NCBI RefSeq assembly: GCF_027580225.2
Contig: NC_073354.2
Coordinates: 28,850,001-28,914,000 of the forward strand
Origin: Misgurnus anguillicaudatus
Lineage: Eukaryota > Chordata > Actinopteri > Cypriniformes > Cobitidae
DNA: 64,000 bases
Reading direction: 5' to 3'
The notes beneath the pieces are model-generated. The model saw only the letters and a program-made list of their open reading frames with translations, had not been told where the DNA came from and did not search any database. Below are positions 24,861 through 37,035 of this stretch, piece by piece. The position numbers were made by a program, and so were the translations under genes. Every line of letters starts with the position of its first letter. Positions within the stretch are counted from its first letter, which is position 1.

Positions 24861-25381
24861 AGAGGACATATCATGAAAATCTAACTTTTTTCATGTTAAA
24901 GTTCTATAATTGGGTGCCCAGTGCTTTTATCAACCTAGAAAATAGTAACTTAGAAAATAGTAACCTAGTAACCCAGTAACTTAGTTTTGGTAAACAATTC
25001 TCTGCAAGGATGTGAAAAAATAATTTATTGAAATCTGGCTCCCCTTGTGATGTCAAAATGAGATCTTATTATAATAATTTACCCCCTTAGTTGGCACTAT
25101 CACGGCACTGCCATTTAATGCAGAGATAAAGCGAGATAAAATAATTGAGAGCACAACTGAGTTTCGATTTCAACAAACCACCATTATAGCAAACAATGTT
25201 TGCATTTCATCAGCTCATTTGTATAAAAAAAGCAGCACATTTTTGCTGACACCTACAAAGTGGCAATTTTAACATGTTATAATAAATTATCTATATGGTA
25301 TTTTGAGCTAAAACTTCATATACATAATCTGGGGACACTAAAGATTTATTTTACATTTTAAAAAGTATTGTGAATGTCCCC
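24861..25381. mobile_element. TTAA-type MITE (GGGCCATATCATG family), near full-length
   Basis: Starts AGAGGACATATCATGAAAAT and ends GTGAATGTCCCC followed by TTAA (25382-25385). The body shares GGCTCCCCTTGTGATGTCA, CACGGCACTGCCATTTA, CACCTACAAAGTGGCAATTT and GGTATTTTGAGCTAAAAC with 7523-7855. The left TTAA has decayed to TTAT. Non-coding. Confidence 0.85.
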
Positions 25382-25387
25382 TTAAAG

Positions 25388-25435
25388 TTGCTTTAAATAA
25401 AAGTTTCTGCCAAAATGTGTAAATGTAAACGTAAA
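25388..25435 (+). repeat. SINE tail fragment
   Basis: TTGCTTTAAATAAAAGTTTC then TGCCAAAATGTGTAAATGTAAA matches the 3' tail of the tRNA-derived SINE. Confidence 0.5.
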
Positions 25436-26485
25436 TGTTTGTAGACCCTTAAATTGATTTTGATAGGGAACAAAGTTCGGACATGCTGTTTCATGGCACT
25501 TTATTGCAACCATAACTGTCATGTTATAGAGATGGATTTTGAGATGAGATCTCAATCTAAACCAGCCTTTTCGGTGTTTAACAGTAAGTTGTGCTTTAGA
25601 GAACAGGACATCTGCTTACTGTGAAAAAACAAAGAGCAGGTTTCATCTACGTCCCAATGTTTGTTGTCTTAACATGTTTCACAAATCAATTATTCATCGG
25701 CTAACTGTGGTCACATAAATATTATACACATAAATATTATATACATAAATTTCCCCTAAACACTTTTGCACATAATAGTGGAATTCTTCTTGCTAACTAG
25801 GAAGGTGAAGTTTCATTAATATTTAACAACTCAGAATATGACTGCCCTTGATCTAAAATAAGCCTTGCTGAGCAGAAGTGTAGGTACACAGTACCTCAAT
25901 CCAAGCCATTACTGATATAAGACCGTGTGAATGATTTGTGAGAGCAAAAAACGGCAGAAATGCCACTTATCTGATGGATAGCAGGACCAAGTCCACATTA
26001 AATAAGAAAGTGCCACAATGGCGTGTAGACAGACACAAGCATTTTACAGTCATGGTAATGGTGAGTGATGAGACTCTCTGTCTCTAGACACAATCTAGGG
26101 CAGAACAGACGTCTGTCTGTTTTTTCGCATCATCCTATAGGTAAATAAACAGGCTGACGGCTCTGTGGCCCAGGGACAATAGAAGAGGAATAAGATCTCA
26201 GCTGGCATTACTGCTGAATGAACACTTTAATGGCCGAGATGCAGTCGTGGACATTTGCCAAACTGCAAGTGCTTCTCTCTAATCAGCAGGCTGCAATGAG
26301 GGGAAGGGCACATGGGAAATGAAGGATCCTCCCGTCACCAAAGTGAACTCTGCTTACCTCACCGAACCCCCAGCTGGGATTTGCCTTAATTTTCCGCTTC
26401 CCGTGGAAGTTTTTCTTCTTTGATGTCAATGACAAATATACTGCACAAATCTACTTTGAGCTATAATATTTTTTCAGTATTAGCA
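25436..26485. other. no gene seen
   Basis: Unassigned DNA. About 26200-26420 is repeat-poor and of balanced composition. Confidence 0.4.
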
Positions 26486-26565
26486 TTCCCTGGGGACCAA
26501 TTCGAACCAATGGCATTTGTATTGCTAGCGCAATGCTTTCCAAGCTACAGGCATTTCAAACTTTT
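26486..26565 (-). repeat. tRNA-derived SINE, head fragment
   Basis: CCCTGGGGACCAATTCGAACC and GCTAGCGCAATGCTTTCCAAG then CTACAGG form the reverse complement of the SINE head. The B-box GGTTCGAA is preserved. Confidence 0.65.
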
Positions 26566-28041
26566 GAACTCTGTATGACATTGCAAATTATTACTCATAA
26601 TATTATTCATATTATTTTTGCTACACCAGAGTACTGAGAATAGTGCGAGATATGTCAACCTATGTTTCCCATATATTAAGCATGTATTCATTCTAAGATG
26701 AAATTAGTCTGTGCTCTGTGCCAAATAAATGCTTGCGAACAGCCTTTTCCAAGAGGATTATATTTGCAAGCAAAATCAATTGTCGGGTTCCCCAAGGACG
26801 TTTCCTGCAGTTTATCTCGAGTCGACGTTTCATTTGAGGATGAAACTCATAGCTCATGGCAAGCTAGAGGTATCTGGACAAGGTTTATGACCTGATGGTG
26901 CAGCATGCTGTATGTGTCAACAACTCGCTCATCTAGTCCAGATGCAGTGCACACAACTACAGTGACAAATAAACAAAATTTTAAAAATGAGGAAAAACTG
27001 GCTTCTGCAATGATTCTTAAACTGCAAGAAACATTTACAGTGAAACAGATCTAATGTTAATTGAGAACCTGAATTCCCTATGTACATCTTTATGGCATTA
27101 ATAATGTATATTAAGTATTGCTGTAAGTATTGTATTCCCATTAAGGTGTACAAGGAAAGACATCTTCTGATATCTTTATCAAAGTGGTTTTGTATTAATA
27201 CTGAATAATTCAACATTTCTCTGTAACAAAGGACCTGCATCATACCACGGCTGGCTTTCTTTCTTATCTATTTGTGGAGTCATAATGAAAAGTCTGAAGC
27301 GTTAAGGAACTTCAGAAGGAAATGAGGGATGTTTTGTTTCTTTGCTCTGGTGACAACAGAAGCTCGTGCCTTCAAGAACCATCAATCCTCAAGTGTAATG
27401 ATCGCCGAGAGAGCGTTAAATTGTATATAACTAAAAAAGGAGCAGAATCTGCAGGGGGTGGCACTGAAAATGTTTCTTCTGAGCCTGTTTTGCTCATTCA
27501 AGTCATTCATATACGAGTGCTGCAAATGCAGCTACCGCAGCTATAAGAGATAAAAGAGGAAATAATGCAATAGTGGATAACTAGAGCGGAGTAAATTGGA
27601 ATGCAACCTATGCTGGGATTCATTTGTAATGCTGCATAGTATTTTCCATCCCATCCCTCAAGCACATGCCTTGCCAACTTCTCAAAAACAAGAGCACATG
27701 AATCACACAATTAGAGCATGTTAACCATACAGGGGGGTTTGCAGATTCACAAGTGATTAACCTGAAGACGAACTGGGGCAGAGTGCATCAAAAACACTGC
27801 AGTATCCAATTATCATACAACAAAAACCACAGCTATCACATACCTAAGGTACACATGGTGTTCCTCTATAAAGAAAATGAAAATTTTATGACAAATATGG
27901 AGTGGTTGTGAGAAGAGCACCATCATTAACCACAATGAACCAAAAATACTGTTATTCTGGCATGGCCCTCTCAATCAACCATTAACATTTTTTTTTTTAA
28001 GTGGGACTAGTTGTCACACGTAATTTGCGTATACAAATAAC
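26566..28041. other. no gene seen
   Basis: AT-rich, unassigned. Open frames at 26929-27243 (minus) and 27322-27546 (plus) have no known domain. Confidence 0.45.
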
Positions 28042-28045
28042 TTAA

Positions 28046-28230
28046 AGCGATAGTTCACATAAGAATGAAAATTCTTGCCAAAAAAATTGCCGTTTAACCA
28101 AAACCCCATCCAAAAACGATTGACTTTGGGACGATGGAACCGAAAGTGCTAAAATGCTTGCTTCCGGGTTTTGCCTACAAAATACGTCATCCCTACGGCA
28201 CTCTGTTAAATACACCTTGGCTCTTGTTGT
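28046..28230. mobile_element. TTAA-type MITE fragment (GGGATAGTTCACC family), truncated
   Basis: Begins after TTAA (28042-28045) with AGCGATAGTTCACATAAGAA then TGAAAATTC, like the fuller copy at 60826-61153. It then continues into different sequence with CAAAATACGTCATCCCTACG. The right end is missing. Confidence 0.5.
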
Positions 28231-30709
28231 CCCAAGGAAACCCGCCAAACCTGCTAGTAGACAAATATTTATAAAATAGCAGCACATTGCACATGTAAAA
28301 ATAGCATAGATTTCTAAAATCTAAAACATCTGGGGCACTAAAATCAATCAAAGATCAATAAAAATTTTGAAAATGTTATAGCCTTCATAATATAGTTGAG
28401 TCATGCCTGAATATGCTAATGTATTGGGTGAGATATGGAGTCCTTGACAACTTAATCATGTGACATCTAGTTCCAATTTCCCTTATAGCACACACCCAAT
28501 GTTCAAACAAAAGCTGAAACGTACAGAACATAATCAACAATGGCATATATTTATACCTATTCATCATACTTGACTTCATAATTTGCATCTACATGAATGA
28601 TGACCTTCCAGGCTAAAGCGTTTATTAAAATTAAAATGAAGAGTCTGTTACTCGACACATTGCAGTGTCTCAGTCACACATTTCTGAGAATCTCACTTCA
28701 GCCCATCATGAACCGAGCAGAAATTTGTGTCAGTGCTCCACTTGACCTTCCAACCCCAGTGTGACTCACGCCAGGAGTGATTCGCCTAGGACGCCCTGAG
28801 GGAGTTTAAAGGGGTGCGTGTGTGTAGTCTGACAGGCCATGCGCAAAAGCTGATGAAAACAGTCACTCAGCAGCTATTCCAAAACAAACAGACTCTCATG
28901 CGATCGCTGCACAATTGCTTATTGGAGTGCAAGACTCGGTGCACCATCAGGGACCTGCTTTCTCCTGTTATGCAACCCGGGAACATGTTTTCCTATGTGC
29001 AGCGCTCCCTGGCAGCTGTCTTCAATTTGGCCCGAAGGAAAAAACGGCAAAAGCAACCCTCTGGAGTGAATAGCCCTCCAAGTGTACTCCCCAGAGCGGT
29101 TCTTTTAGCGCTCCACGATCATTCCATCGCGGGCTCAAGTTGCCCCGCTGCACCTGTTGCTATAGAGGGGAGGCGGGGAGGGGCACGGACGCCCCCAAAG
29201 AGCCCCTTGCCGCCTTCTTGCAACACAGTGTCGGTTTACAAAAAACACCCAGACAAGCACGACCAATTTTAGCCCTGGCCCTGAATCAGATCAGCTGGCT
29301 AATTTTGGGAAGGAACACTGGGGGCTTCCCAAACAGAAGTCCCACTGTTGTGCTCAATTCCCCGTTGCTTCCCAGAACCAAAACACATTGCAGCGCAGGT
29401 GACTCGCTCACCGCCACACGGCCAGGGCAAGAACAAGGCTTCTATTAAAAGCGCACGCCAACAGATTTGGGCTTTGTATGTGCCGCTCGCCACCTATTCA
29501 GCACCCGGTACCGGATGCAACTCGAAAAATGACCTTATATGAAGGCAATTTGAGAAATTATATTTTTCCACTTCCGAACAATTACTGTGAATAGAACATT
29601 AGTAGCTGAAATTAAATCAATTGCTCTGGCAACACGTTTGAGCCACATGAATTAAAAAGAAAATGTCAAGCACAAACTCTAAAGGCACAGATTGCCGGGT
29701 GAAACTGCAGGAGATTTTTTTATCAATGGATGTGCATCAGGCTCGCCATTTTAAAGCAGCTCACTACAATCTGTTTTTATCTATATGGTTTTTAATGGCT
29801 GGCTAGATTTAAGTTTTTTTATTCAACAGAAACAGACTGCTTTGGACTGCACACACACACACACAAAATTTAAAAAAAAATCAAATAAGCGCAATCCTTG
29901 AATGAATCTCGGTCACAGTTACTCTGATGTTATGGCTTTCTATAGAGGACTTTTTTCCAAGGCTAATGAATCTGTAAGCAGAGAGGCTACTGAACATCTA
30001 TAGTTTGCCGGAGAGAACAAACAAATGAAGCTCTGTCAATGAGCCGGGCTACAGTATATCCATCTCTTTGGAAACGTGATCCACTCACACAGCGGTGGCC
30101 TGGTCACAATCTCCCCCTCCGAGCACCCCGCAGATTCCACTACAACCCCAAAGCAGTTCAAGGCAGTTCACTCGTGCAAAACCGCAGCTTACATAATTTA
30201 CTCCATGTCACGAGTGTGATCACCATTATGAAATAAGTATGCAGTTTTCATTTATAAGACTATGAGAACAAACTCAAAGTTGGGTGTATCTCTGTTATCT
30301 CACGTTACATTCTAATATCACGGCCAGGTCATGACACGCTCAATGTTCCAGTTGTAAACGACACAAATGTTTCTCTCCTGAGGGGTTATTATGTTGCAGC
30401 CCTTTTCCAGTCAAATATTTGTAGGCTGGTACCATGCCATGAGCTTGTTAACATCTATTGTAAACCTTTTCGCTTTCGGGAAAAGAAATGACTCACTGAT
30501 GCTTACAGCAATTACCCAAACAATCAACGAGACTTGTTAGTTTACAAAGAACACTCTACTAGAAACATCTTGAATTGATTTTTTCATAAAGCGCTTTTGA
30601 CTAAATAATCATGCGCAACAAAGAAGACACAGTAACTTTACAATGACTTAAAAAAACATTGGTAAAAAACTTGGAGATTTGATGCTTTATGTTAGCAATA
30701 GATAACATA

Positions 30710-30732
30710 ACATAACATAACACAACATAACA
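30710..30732. repeat. ATAAC pentanucleotide microsatellite
   Basis: About four to five consecutive ATAAC-type units (GATAACATAACATAACATAA then CACAACATAAC). Confidence 0.85.
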
Positions 30733-31156
30733 GCAAAGTTGTTTATGTACAACAATGACCAAATCATTTAACCTTAAAGGTGCCCTTACATCTTCAGGCC
30801 GAACATAAACTTGTACTGTAATCTTGACACTGGCACATATCTTCTCTCTCTTTCAACATAAAACATAAAATATGCATTAAATTATATAACGCATTATATA
30901 ATGCATCCGTTGCCCAAGACGTACACTGCTGTGTTGTGTGTAATGGCTTAATATGCCATGCACTGCAAGCACAACACGGAACGCTGAGCGGCTAAATTTA
31001 GGATCCTGAGCCCATCTGCAGAACGAGAAGTGGGGGAAGCGGTGGGAGGCGCACGATTGGACGCCCATTTGCTCGCCTAGATCCGCATCTAACATCACAC
31101 TGGGAAAACAGCCCGAGTTTGTTGGGGAGAGAAATACAGACCTGCAGCAGCCAGGA

Positions 31157-31216
31157 TGGAGAAATAGGAGAGAGAGAAAAAAAGAGAGGGAGAGAAAGAG
31201 TCGGAGAAAGAGAGAG
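31157..31216. repeat. GA-rich purine tract
   Basis: Strongly purine-skewed text (AGGAGAGAGAGAAAAAAAGAG and following). Open frames across it on the minus strand are low-complexity Ser/Leu/Phe runs. Confidence 0.8.
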
Positions 31217-31829
31217 AATATCTTTCAAGGCTACAGCAAGTGCTTAAAGCACACGCACAGCCAGACGCGACAATATATTCAGAGGGGAGAAAAGTGTCAG
31301 AAAGGAAAAACATGATGAAGGGTAGAAGCAGTGGGGAGATAGAGGAAGTGTGGGCAGAGAACGAGCAGTAAACAGTACGATAGTGTAGAACTGGTCAAGA
31401 AGTGTCCTTGATGCAGAAAAATACAGAAGAATCTCCCCTGCACGCCAGCTGTCTGACTGCTACTCCTCACACAGAACCAAGGTCTGTCCCGCCATAGGAA
31501 ATCAATTCACCTTGCCACTCCCAGGGCTTCCAAGCCTGTGTATTTACAAAGCTGACATTCTAAGCCAATAAAGTGCTTTCTCAGCAGGACACATGCAAAA
31601 CGCCAGACTCCGATTCTCTTCCACGTAGGGGCCAATCCACTCTGACCGTGCCAATCCAAACTTATTAAAATAAAGCTAGACATGAATATTTCACACCTTC
31701 TCACATCAACGTAGAGAGCACATACAAGGTTCTGCACGGTAATTGAGAGTTCCCCTCACCAATGGGAGTGTGCCGCTGTGTCCCTACAATCCCAAAGAGA
31801 TTTGGGCAGAACACTGCCATTTCTATTTA

Positions 31830-31843
31830 GTGCTAATTAGCAC
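31830..31843. promoter_or_regulatory. homeodomain-type palindrome
   Basis: GTGCTAATTAGCAC is a perfect 14-bp palindrome centred on the homeodomain core TAATTA, in a repeat-poor stretch. Function is inferred. Confidence 0.25.
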
Positions 31844-33624
31844 AATTATGATTCCTGTACCAGTCTCCGTTCTCTGAGGGATACAGAGTAAGGTTCATCA
31901 CCTCATCTAACTTTGGTAAACACAGCAAAACTTTTAATATAACATTACTTGATATGCCGTAAACTGCTTGCCTGCAACAGTGTTGAACGTCAGCTACGAA
32001 ATCTCAGTCAATACATAAATAAATGTTTGAACCTCTGCAAAATTGCAACAATTGGTGACAGGATTACGGTTTTGAGCCCGGAAATTTGCTGCCTCAATAT
32101 TTATACGTCCAGCAAAGCAGAGCTGCTTTGGGTCTCATTTATCAACGAGAGACTTAAACCCCCCAAACACACATACAACAAAATTACAGCTTTAAATTCA
32201 ATGACAGACTACAGACCTAGATCATAAACCCACACCAAGAGTGTAAAAAGTCTTGTAAGACTGTAATCTATGCTACAAAAATGTCAAGTTTTTATACTAC
32301 AAACATTAAATACAAACATTAAACAAAACATTAAATATAAATGTAATAATTAAATACAATTAAATCAAATTCTACAGTAAGGTAGCGCATTCAAATCCGA
32401 AATATCACCATGATTGTCACAAAAATCTTGCCATTAGCACGAGAAAAACAAAACCATCTCTATAGGACTTTGTTTTGTTTTTTTTGGCCTACCTGCCCTC
32501 CATTCTTCAACACGGTGCAATAACCCTTCATATTAACAGGAGTACAGAAGAGAGCTCAAGAGGGCCTGTGGAATAAGGGTTATCAACTAAAGTGTCCCTG
32601 TCTTCACCTACGGCTTGCTACTGGATTTCTCTTTACTCCCAAATTCCCCAACTGACATTAATCATGAACACAGAGAGTATTTCACACCGGAGCTTGAGGG
32701 CACTCTGTAAGAAAACAAGCTGTCCCAGTATGCTACTTTAATTCAGGAAGGGGGACCACAGCGTACACCAAACCGGCATGCCACAACAGACCTGTTCCTC
32801 AACGCCATGGAAACCATCAGCACGGGAGAACGGATGCGCTTGTGAATCTTGGATGGTTTGTGGGTACCAAATTAGAAGGTGAGATAGGCGACTAGCAATG
32901 TCAGTTTAACAAGCCTGCCAAGCTCACAGATGGAACGAGGAAACAGACAGAATTGAGATAAAGTGAAAACCCCCTCCTGCCACGCTACCGGTGCAGCACT
33001 GCCAACATCCAGACCTCCGGGGACGACGCCTCAAGTCTCAGCTAAAATGTCCCTGCTTTGCCACACAATTTGTTTTGGCCAGGCAAAGGCCCAGATATTT
33101 CAGACTAAAAAGCTTTTTAAATGGAAGTTGCAATTTTCGAAGACTGTAAATTTGCTTTCTTGCATTTTTTCTCTGAGGCTTTCAAGGCAAGTAAAGTCTT
33201 TTCAAGAAACAAACAGAAGCCTTGTGACTAACACGGTTTTGCATTAGCTGCACACCTGACATTTCAAAGGAACAGAATTTCACAGTGTTTGTGCTTGTAT
33301 ACACACACACGCACACATGAGCAGTCAGCAGGGAGCAGATCGTCAGCTCAGACAGGAAGCCTGAATGTTTTTGGCATGGGCTGCTGGAAGCACCAGAGAC
33401 CCGAAACAGTGGCAGCTCACATTTCCTAAAGCCTTCCAATACGGTGTGTGCATGCGAGTCTATGTGCACCAGCGACACCTCCTCTCGCTCGATCACCCTA
33501 CATCACACCACATGTTGAGCACGAGAAGGCAGACATCGATGACATCACACCGAGCAGGTGTGAAGAATTTAGGCTAAACGAAGGTGCTTCGATTAAAAAC
33601 GGTTAGATACTGTTAAACATTTAA

Positions 33625-34706
33625 AGAGCACCAATGGTCCGATTCCCTTCACACCATTTCCTTTGGTGCGTAGGTGTGTATTAGTACATGTTTACGATAT
33701 GCAAAATGTACATACCACAAAATAAACGATGACGTGAGTTATCGTCTCCAATGTAAATCTCTTTTCTTGGAATGCAACAAACACACGGATTGTAGGCAAA
33801 AGTTTACTTCCTAGGATTTATGATGAAGAGAAGACCGACATTATCATAATTCCTCCTGCTTGGACTCACAGCTAGTAAAGGGTGATTTATAGTCGTGCGT
33901 AGGTCCTATGGCGTAGCAGCGACGGCGTAGGTTCCGCGTCGGTTTTCATTTATACTTGTGCGTCGCCGTCCGCGTCGACGTGCAAACACACGCGAAACCG
34001 CTGGTTGGCAGTAATCACGCGTGTAACCACAGTAGCAGCAGAAGTCGTCACAGAAGAAGAAGCTAAGCAAGTAAACCCACAAACGAAGAAGAAATAGCAA
34101 CTTGTTGTGTATAATTTGAGAAGACCAGCAATGATGGAAGTAAATAAACAGCGACTTATGTTTCAGTTTGAGTTAAATCACTCCTCAACTTGGCTCATCT
34201 TTGTTTTCACGTCTCAAACGGAAATACCTATGACGCAGTTTTTTTTACCTGACGGGAGGGGTTCTGGTGGACCAATCACAGCGCTTACGGTCCGCGTAGA
34301 GCCGACGCGCTGTTAGAAATTTTGTGAGGTGCGCGTCAGGCTACGCAGAGCTACGCACAGGCTACGGATAGCCTACGCCGTAGCTACGCCGTAGGACCCA
34401 CGCACGACCACAAATCGCCCTTAAGTTAACTCCTGTTAGCATTGCATTGTGACCGAATCATTCAAACATGGTAAGGAGCGTCACATTCAGAGGTATTCAG
34501 ACCAATCACAACGTACAGGTTAGCTGGCCAATCAGGGACAGCTTTGTACAAAATCTGTGCATTTCAGGAAGACAGGGAAATCTGGAGCTCCAAAAATGTA
34601 CAGTATGTGGAAAATAATGTGTTTTTTTACCATTAACCACATGAACACATTGAATTATATCAATTATACAAAATAACGTGTTTTTTAGCAATGAAATAGG
34701 TGCACT
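33625..34706. mobile_element. TTAA-flanked MITE (AGAGCACCTATT family), copy 1, split by a Harbinger-like element
   Basis: TTAA lies at 33621-33624 and 34707-34710. The ends are AGAGCACC and, inverted, AGTGCACCTATTTCATTG. Removing the nested element and its TAA duplicate leaves about 536 bp, which aligns in reverse orientation with the 533-bp copy at 41404-41936 (shared GTATTAGTAC, GAGTTATCGTCTCCAA, ATGTCGG / CCGACAT and GGCCAATCAG). Non-coding. Confidence 0.9.
33879..34421. mobile_element. Harbinger-like non-autonomous DNA transposon, well-preserved copy
   Basis: The inverted ends AGGGTGATTTATAGTCGTGC and AGGGCGATTTGTGGTCGTGC (reverse complement of the right end) are flanked by TAA at 33876-33878 and 34422-34424. 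A 3-bp TWA duplication is characteristic of PIF/Harbinger. The subterminal region is packed with CTACGCCGTAG-type motifs. Two short open frames (33906-34100 minus, 34107-34316 plus) have no transposase similarity I can see. Sister copy at 338-855. Confidence 0.85.
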
Positions 34707-34737
34707 TTAACTTCTGTGTGATCCACTTCTTACAAGG

Positions 34738-34806
34738 TATACATTTTTATTAGTATGTGTGTTCACTGGGAATCGTACCCATGACCTTCGCAATTAAGCT
34801 ACTATG
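34738..34806 (-). repeat. tRNA-derived SINE fragment
   Basis: Plus-strand TATTAGTATGTGTGTTCACT then GGGAATCGTACCCATGACC matches the complement of the SINE body and B-box region. Confidence 0.6.
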
Positions 34807-35735
34807 TACTATATCACTTTAAAGTGTACTCAGATTTCCGGTTCAAACTGATGATTTTTGACCAGATTAAGGTACAATGCTGGAGTCTGGATCATGTTGT
34901 CTCTCTCAAAACAAAGCATAGTAATGGGGTCAATTGTGAGGAAGACCAGATGGATTAAATAAAATAAACACACTCCAATAAAGCCAAAACACTGATAAGC
35001 ACAGGTCCATTTTATCTACTCACACACATTAAGATGAGTAAAACATAGCATAAGGCTTGTATTGTGTTTGGTTTTTTTTTGGCTGTCAGTGTAATAACGT
35101 CTTTATCTGTAATGCATCCTGTCACACAGTGGTCCTGGCGAGCCGGTTGATCATACTGTTCAAACAAACCAAGTAGGCGTTTCTTTTACTGGAGAACAAA
35201 CAAACGTCTACGTAAATGTAGCGTGGTTCACCGCTCGCTTGGTGAGCTCGAAAAGCGCGCGTTTCGACACACGTCAAGTAAAGGGCTCATCTCTTTTGCT
35301 AACATTGTCAGTTTCACTGTTGCGAGACGTTGTCGAAGAGAAGGGGATCAGATTTAGCTCACTGAAGCAGACAGCTCACTCTTTGAAGCTGTGTGCCACA
35401 GATACTGTGAGTGGTTGGGCTCGTCAGAACCCGTGACAGTGCATTTGGCGGTGTGCAGATCAAGGGACCCAGACTCAAAGGAGGAGGACTGAAGGCTCTC
35501 CGTCTGTCCTCCTGTAATGAAGAGAGGCTTAACACAAATCAAATCCAAAAATCACATCAGCTTCTGCATCTAAATGCCTCCATTACAAGACAAACACCAA
35601 AGGACACCAAACGTTTTCTGCAGAGCTACTCAGCTCTTATAATTGTATTTTTCTTTACTGAAAAATAAAGAATTTTCTCAATTTTATATATGAGACATAT
35701 TTTTGCATTATGAGAGAAATCACTGACAAAATTAA
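34807..35735. other. no gene seen
   Basis: Unassigned. Open frames at 35239-35668 are not supported. Confidence 0.45.
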
Positions 35736-35802
35736 GTGTTCCTGTAGCTCAGTTGGTAAAGTATTGCATTAGCAGTGCAAAAGTTGATGGGTTAAATCCA
35801 TA
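35736..35802 (+). repeat. tRNA-derived SINE head, truncated
   Basis: GTGTTCCTGTAGCTCAGTTG then GTAAAGTATTGCATTAGCAG and GGGTTAAATCC. The tRNA-like head with both box positions is well kept. It stops where another repeat begins at about 35801. Confidence 0.8.
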
Positions 35803-36320
35803 GACTGTAAAAAAGATGGACGTAGTGTCCGTGACGTCACCCATAGGTTTCGGAAGATCGTTTTTGAGGCCAATAGTAGGTGGTGCCTTTCGGCGCATCA
35901 CTCCCGGATATACCAAAATGGGTAAAGAGGCGGGACGTGGGTAAAGCTGAGGTGGCTGGTTGCTGAAACCACGCCCACCTAGCTCGACTCTAGTGACAGC
36001 AGTGGCTGTTCAACTGTCACATAAGTGGCCACGCCCTTAATTATGCAGAACTTTAAGGCTTAATATAAGTTAAACGGATGACTTGCATAAAAATTCACCC
36101 CCTCACAGTTGTCATGAAGGCCAAGATTAGCTACACCGAACAAATTTTTTTTTTACCAGGCTGTATACATGTTTTTCTGCTCTAAAGATGGGCATTTTAA
36201 CATTGGGGTCTATGGGAATTGACTAACTTTTGGAGCCAGCCTCTAGCGGCTGTTCGATGAATTGCAATTTAAATCACTTCCGTATTGGCTTTATCAGAGA
36301 GATCGAAAGGTTGCCCCTCA
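35801..36320. mobile_element. interspersed repeat (CCATAGACTGTA... GATGGACGTAG family)
   Basis: Starts CCATAGACTGTAAAAAAGAT then GGACGTAGTGTCCGTGACGTC; later has GGGTCTATGGGAATTGAC, TTTGGAGCCAGCCTCTAGCGG and CACTTCCGTATTGGC. I recognise this as a dispersed teleost repeat, probably a non-autonomous DNA element, but I have not fixed its ends or duplication. It joins the SINE head at the shared CCATAG. Confidence 0.6.
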
Positions 36321-36511
36321 ATGAGATCCCGGCAAACACACATCCTGATAAAAGTATACCTTATGATGCACTGTATGCCACTTTGAATTAATTGTCTTAT
36401 ATTTACATTTATGCATTTGGCAGACGCTTTTATCCAAAGCTATACAATTCATGTGTATGTGTGTGTGTGTGTTGCCTGGTTTCAAACCTCATGACCTTTT
36501 GCATGCAATGC

Positions 36512-37004
36512 CAGGGTTCAACGCAAATAATTTTTGATACTGGCCTGGCCCAGTCGGTATAAAAACCGTGGTATAAGTGGAATAACTGACCCCGGTCCTT
36601 TGAATTATTTGAAAATAATGCACACCCGCGGCGGGATAACGCTTCGCGTCGTGCCGCATAACCACCTTGGGTGTGCATTATTTTCTTATAATTCAATAGC
36701 CAGTCGTCAATTTTTCCGTACATATACAACAGACATGTTCCAACGACAAAAGGCTCCCAACTTTTCTGCTTTACCTGTAAAATGACAGCAAATTGTTCAA
36801 AATATTGCATCCTTTCTTTTGTTGTGTTTTACCATAGTAAATGTCTGCTTCCAAGATGTTAAATAATATACATTGATAAAAATATATTTTAGTGACTGAG
36901 GGTGAAGCACTGGCACGATCGGGCAAGTGACAATACTTTCTACTGGGACGAACTTCTCTCACGCTTGCCCCCGGCCACCGAGCATTCCTTTATGTTGAGC
37001 CCTG
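36512..37004. mobile_element. hAT-like element with CAGGGnTCAAC ends
   Basis: The left end is CAGGGTTCAACG and the right end reverse complemented is CAGGGCTCAACAT. The outermost 11 bp match except one. The subterminal text near the right end (GGGCAAGCGTGAG...) resembles common hAT repeats. It carries a hairpin MITE (about 36545-36760) and sits inside a SINE. No 8-bp duplication is visible. Confidence 0.7.
36545..36760. repeat. hairpin MITE with GC-rich loop
   Basis: TGAATTATTTGAAAATAATG then CACACCC at 36601 faces GGGTGTGCATTATTTTC then TTATAATTCAA ending at about 36696. The loop holds CGCTTCGCGTCGTGCC, which recurs in the hairpin at 48631-48778. The outer limits are approximate. Confidence 0.7.
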
Positions 37005-37035
37005 TCTACCACAAAGCTATACAGGAGCATACATG

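Larger units (their letters stand above)
28231..33624. other. no gene seen; longest repeat-poor stretch
   Basis: About 5.4 kb with no identifiable transposon. The largest open frames (28814-29272 plus, 152 codons; 29140-29448 plus) show no known domain. A short ATAAC repeat, a purine-rich tract at about 31160-31215, and a homeodomain-type palindrome at 31830 are noted separately. The low repeat density compared with the rest of the window is itself a hint of constraint. Confidence 0.4.
36401..37035 (-). repeat. tRNA-derived SINE interrupted by an hAT-like element
   Basis: The tail ATTTACATTTATGCATTTGG then CAGACGCTTTTATCCAAAGC and the body to GCATGCAATGC (36511) run up to the inserted element. 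After it, TCTACCACAAAGCTATACAG at 37005 continues the SINE head (complement). The two halves join without any duplicated target. It contains a short (TG)n at about 36453-36471. Confidence 0.75.

Noticed and set aside
28814..29272. 152-codon plus-strand open frame
   Set aside because: No known family; contains basic and proline-rich stretches consistent with translated GC-richer non-coding DNA. It cannot be excluded as an exon but is not supported.
33906..34316. Short open frames as transposase
   Set aside because: They lie inside a 543-bp non-autonomous element, are under 70 codons, and show no transposase motif.
35736..35802. tRNA gene
   Set aside because: The head resembles a tRNA, but the same sequence occurs with a SINE tail elsewhere, so it is a retroposon fragment.
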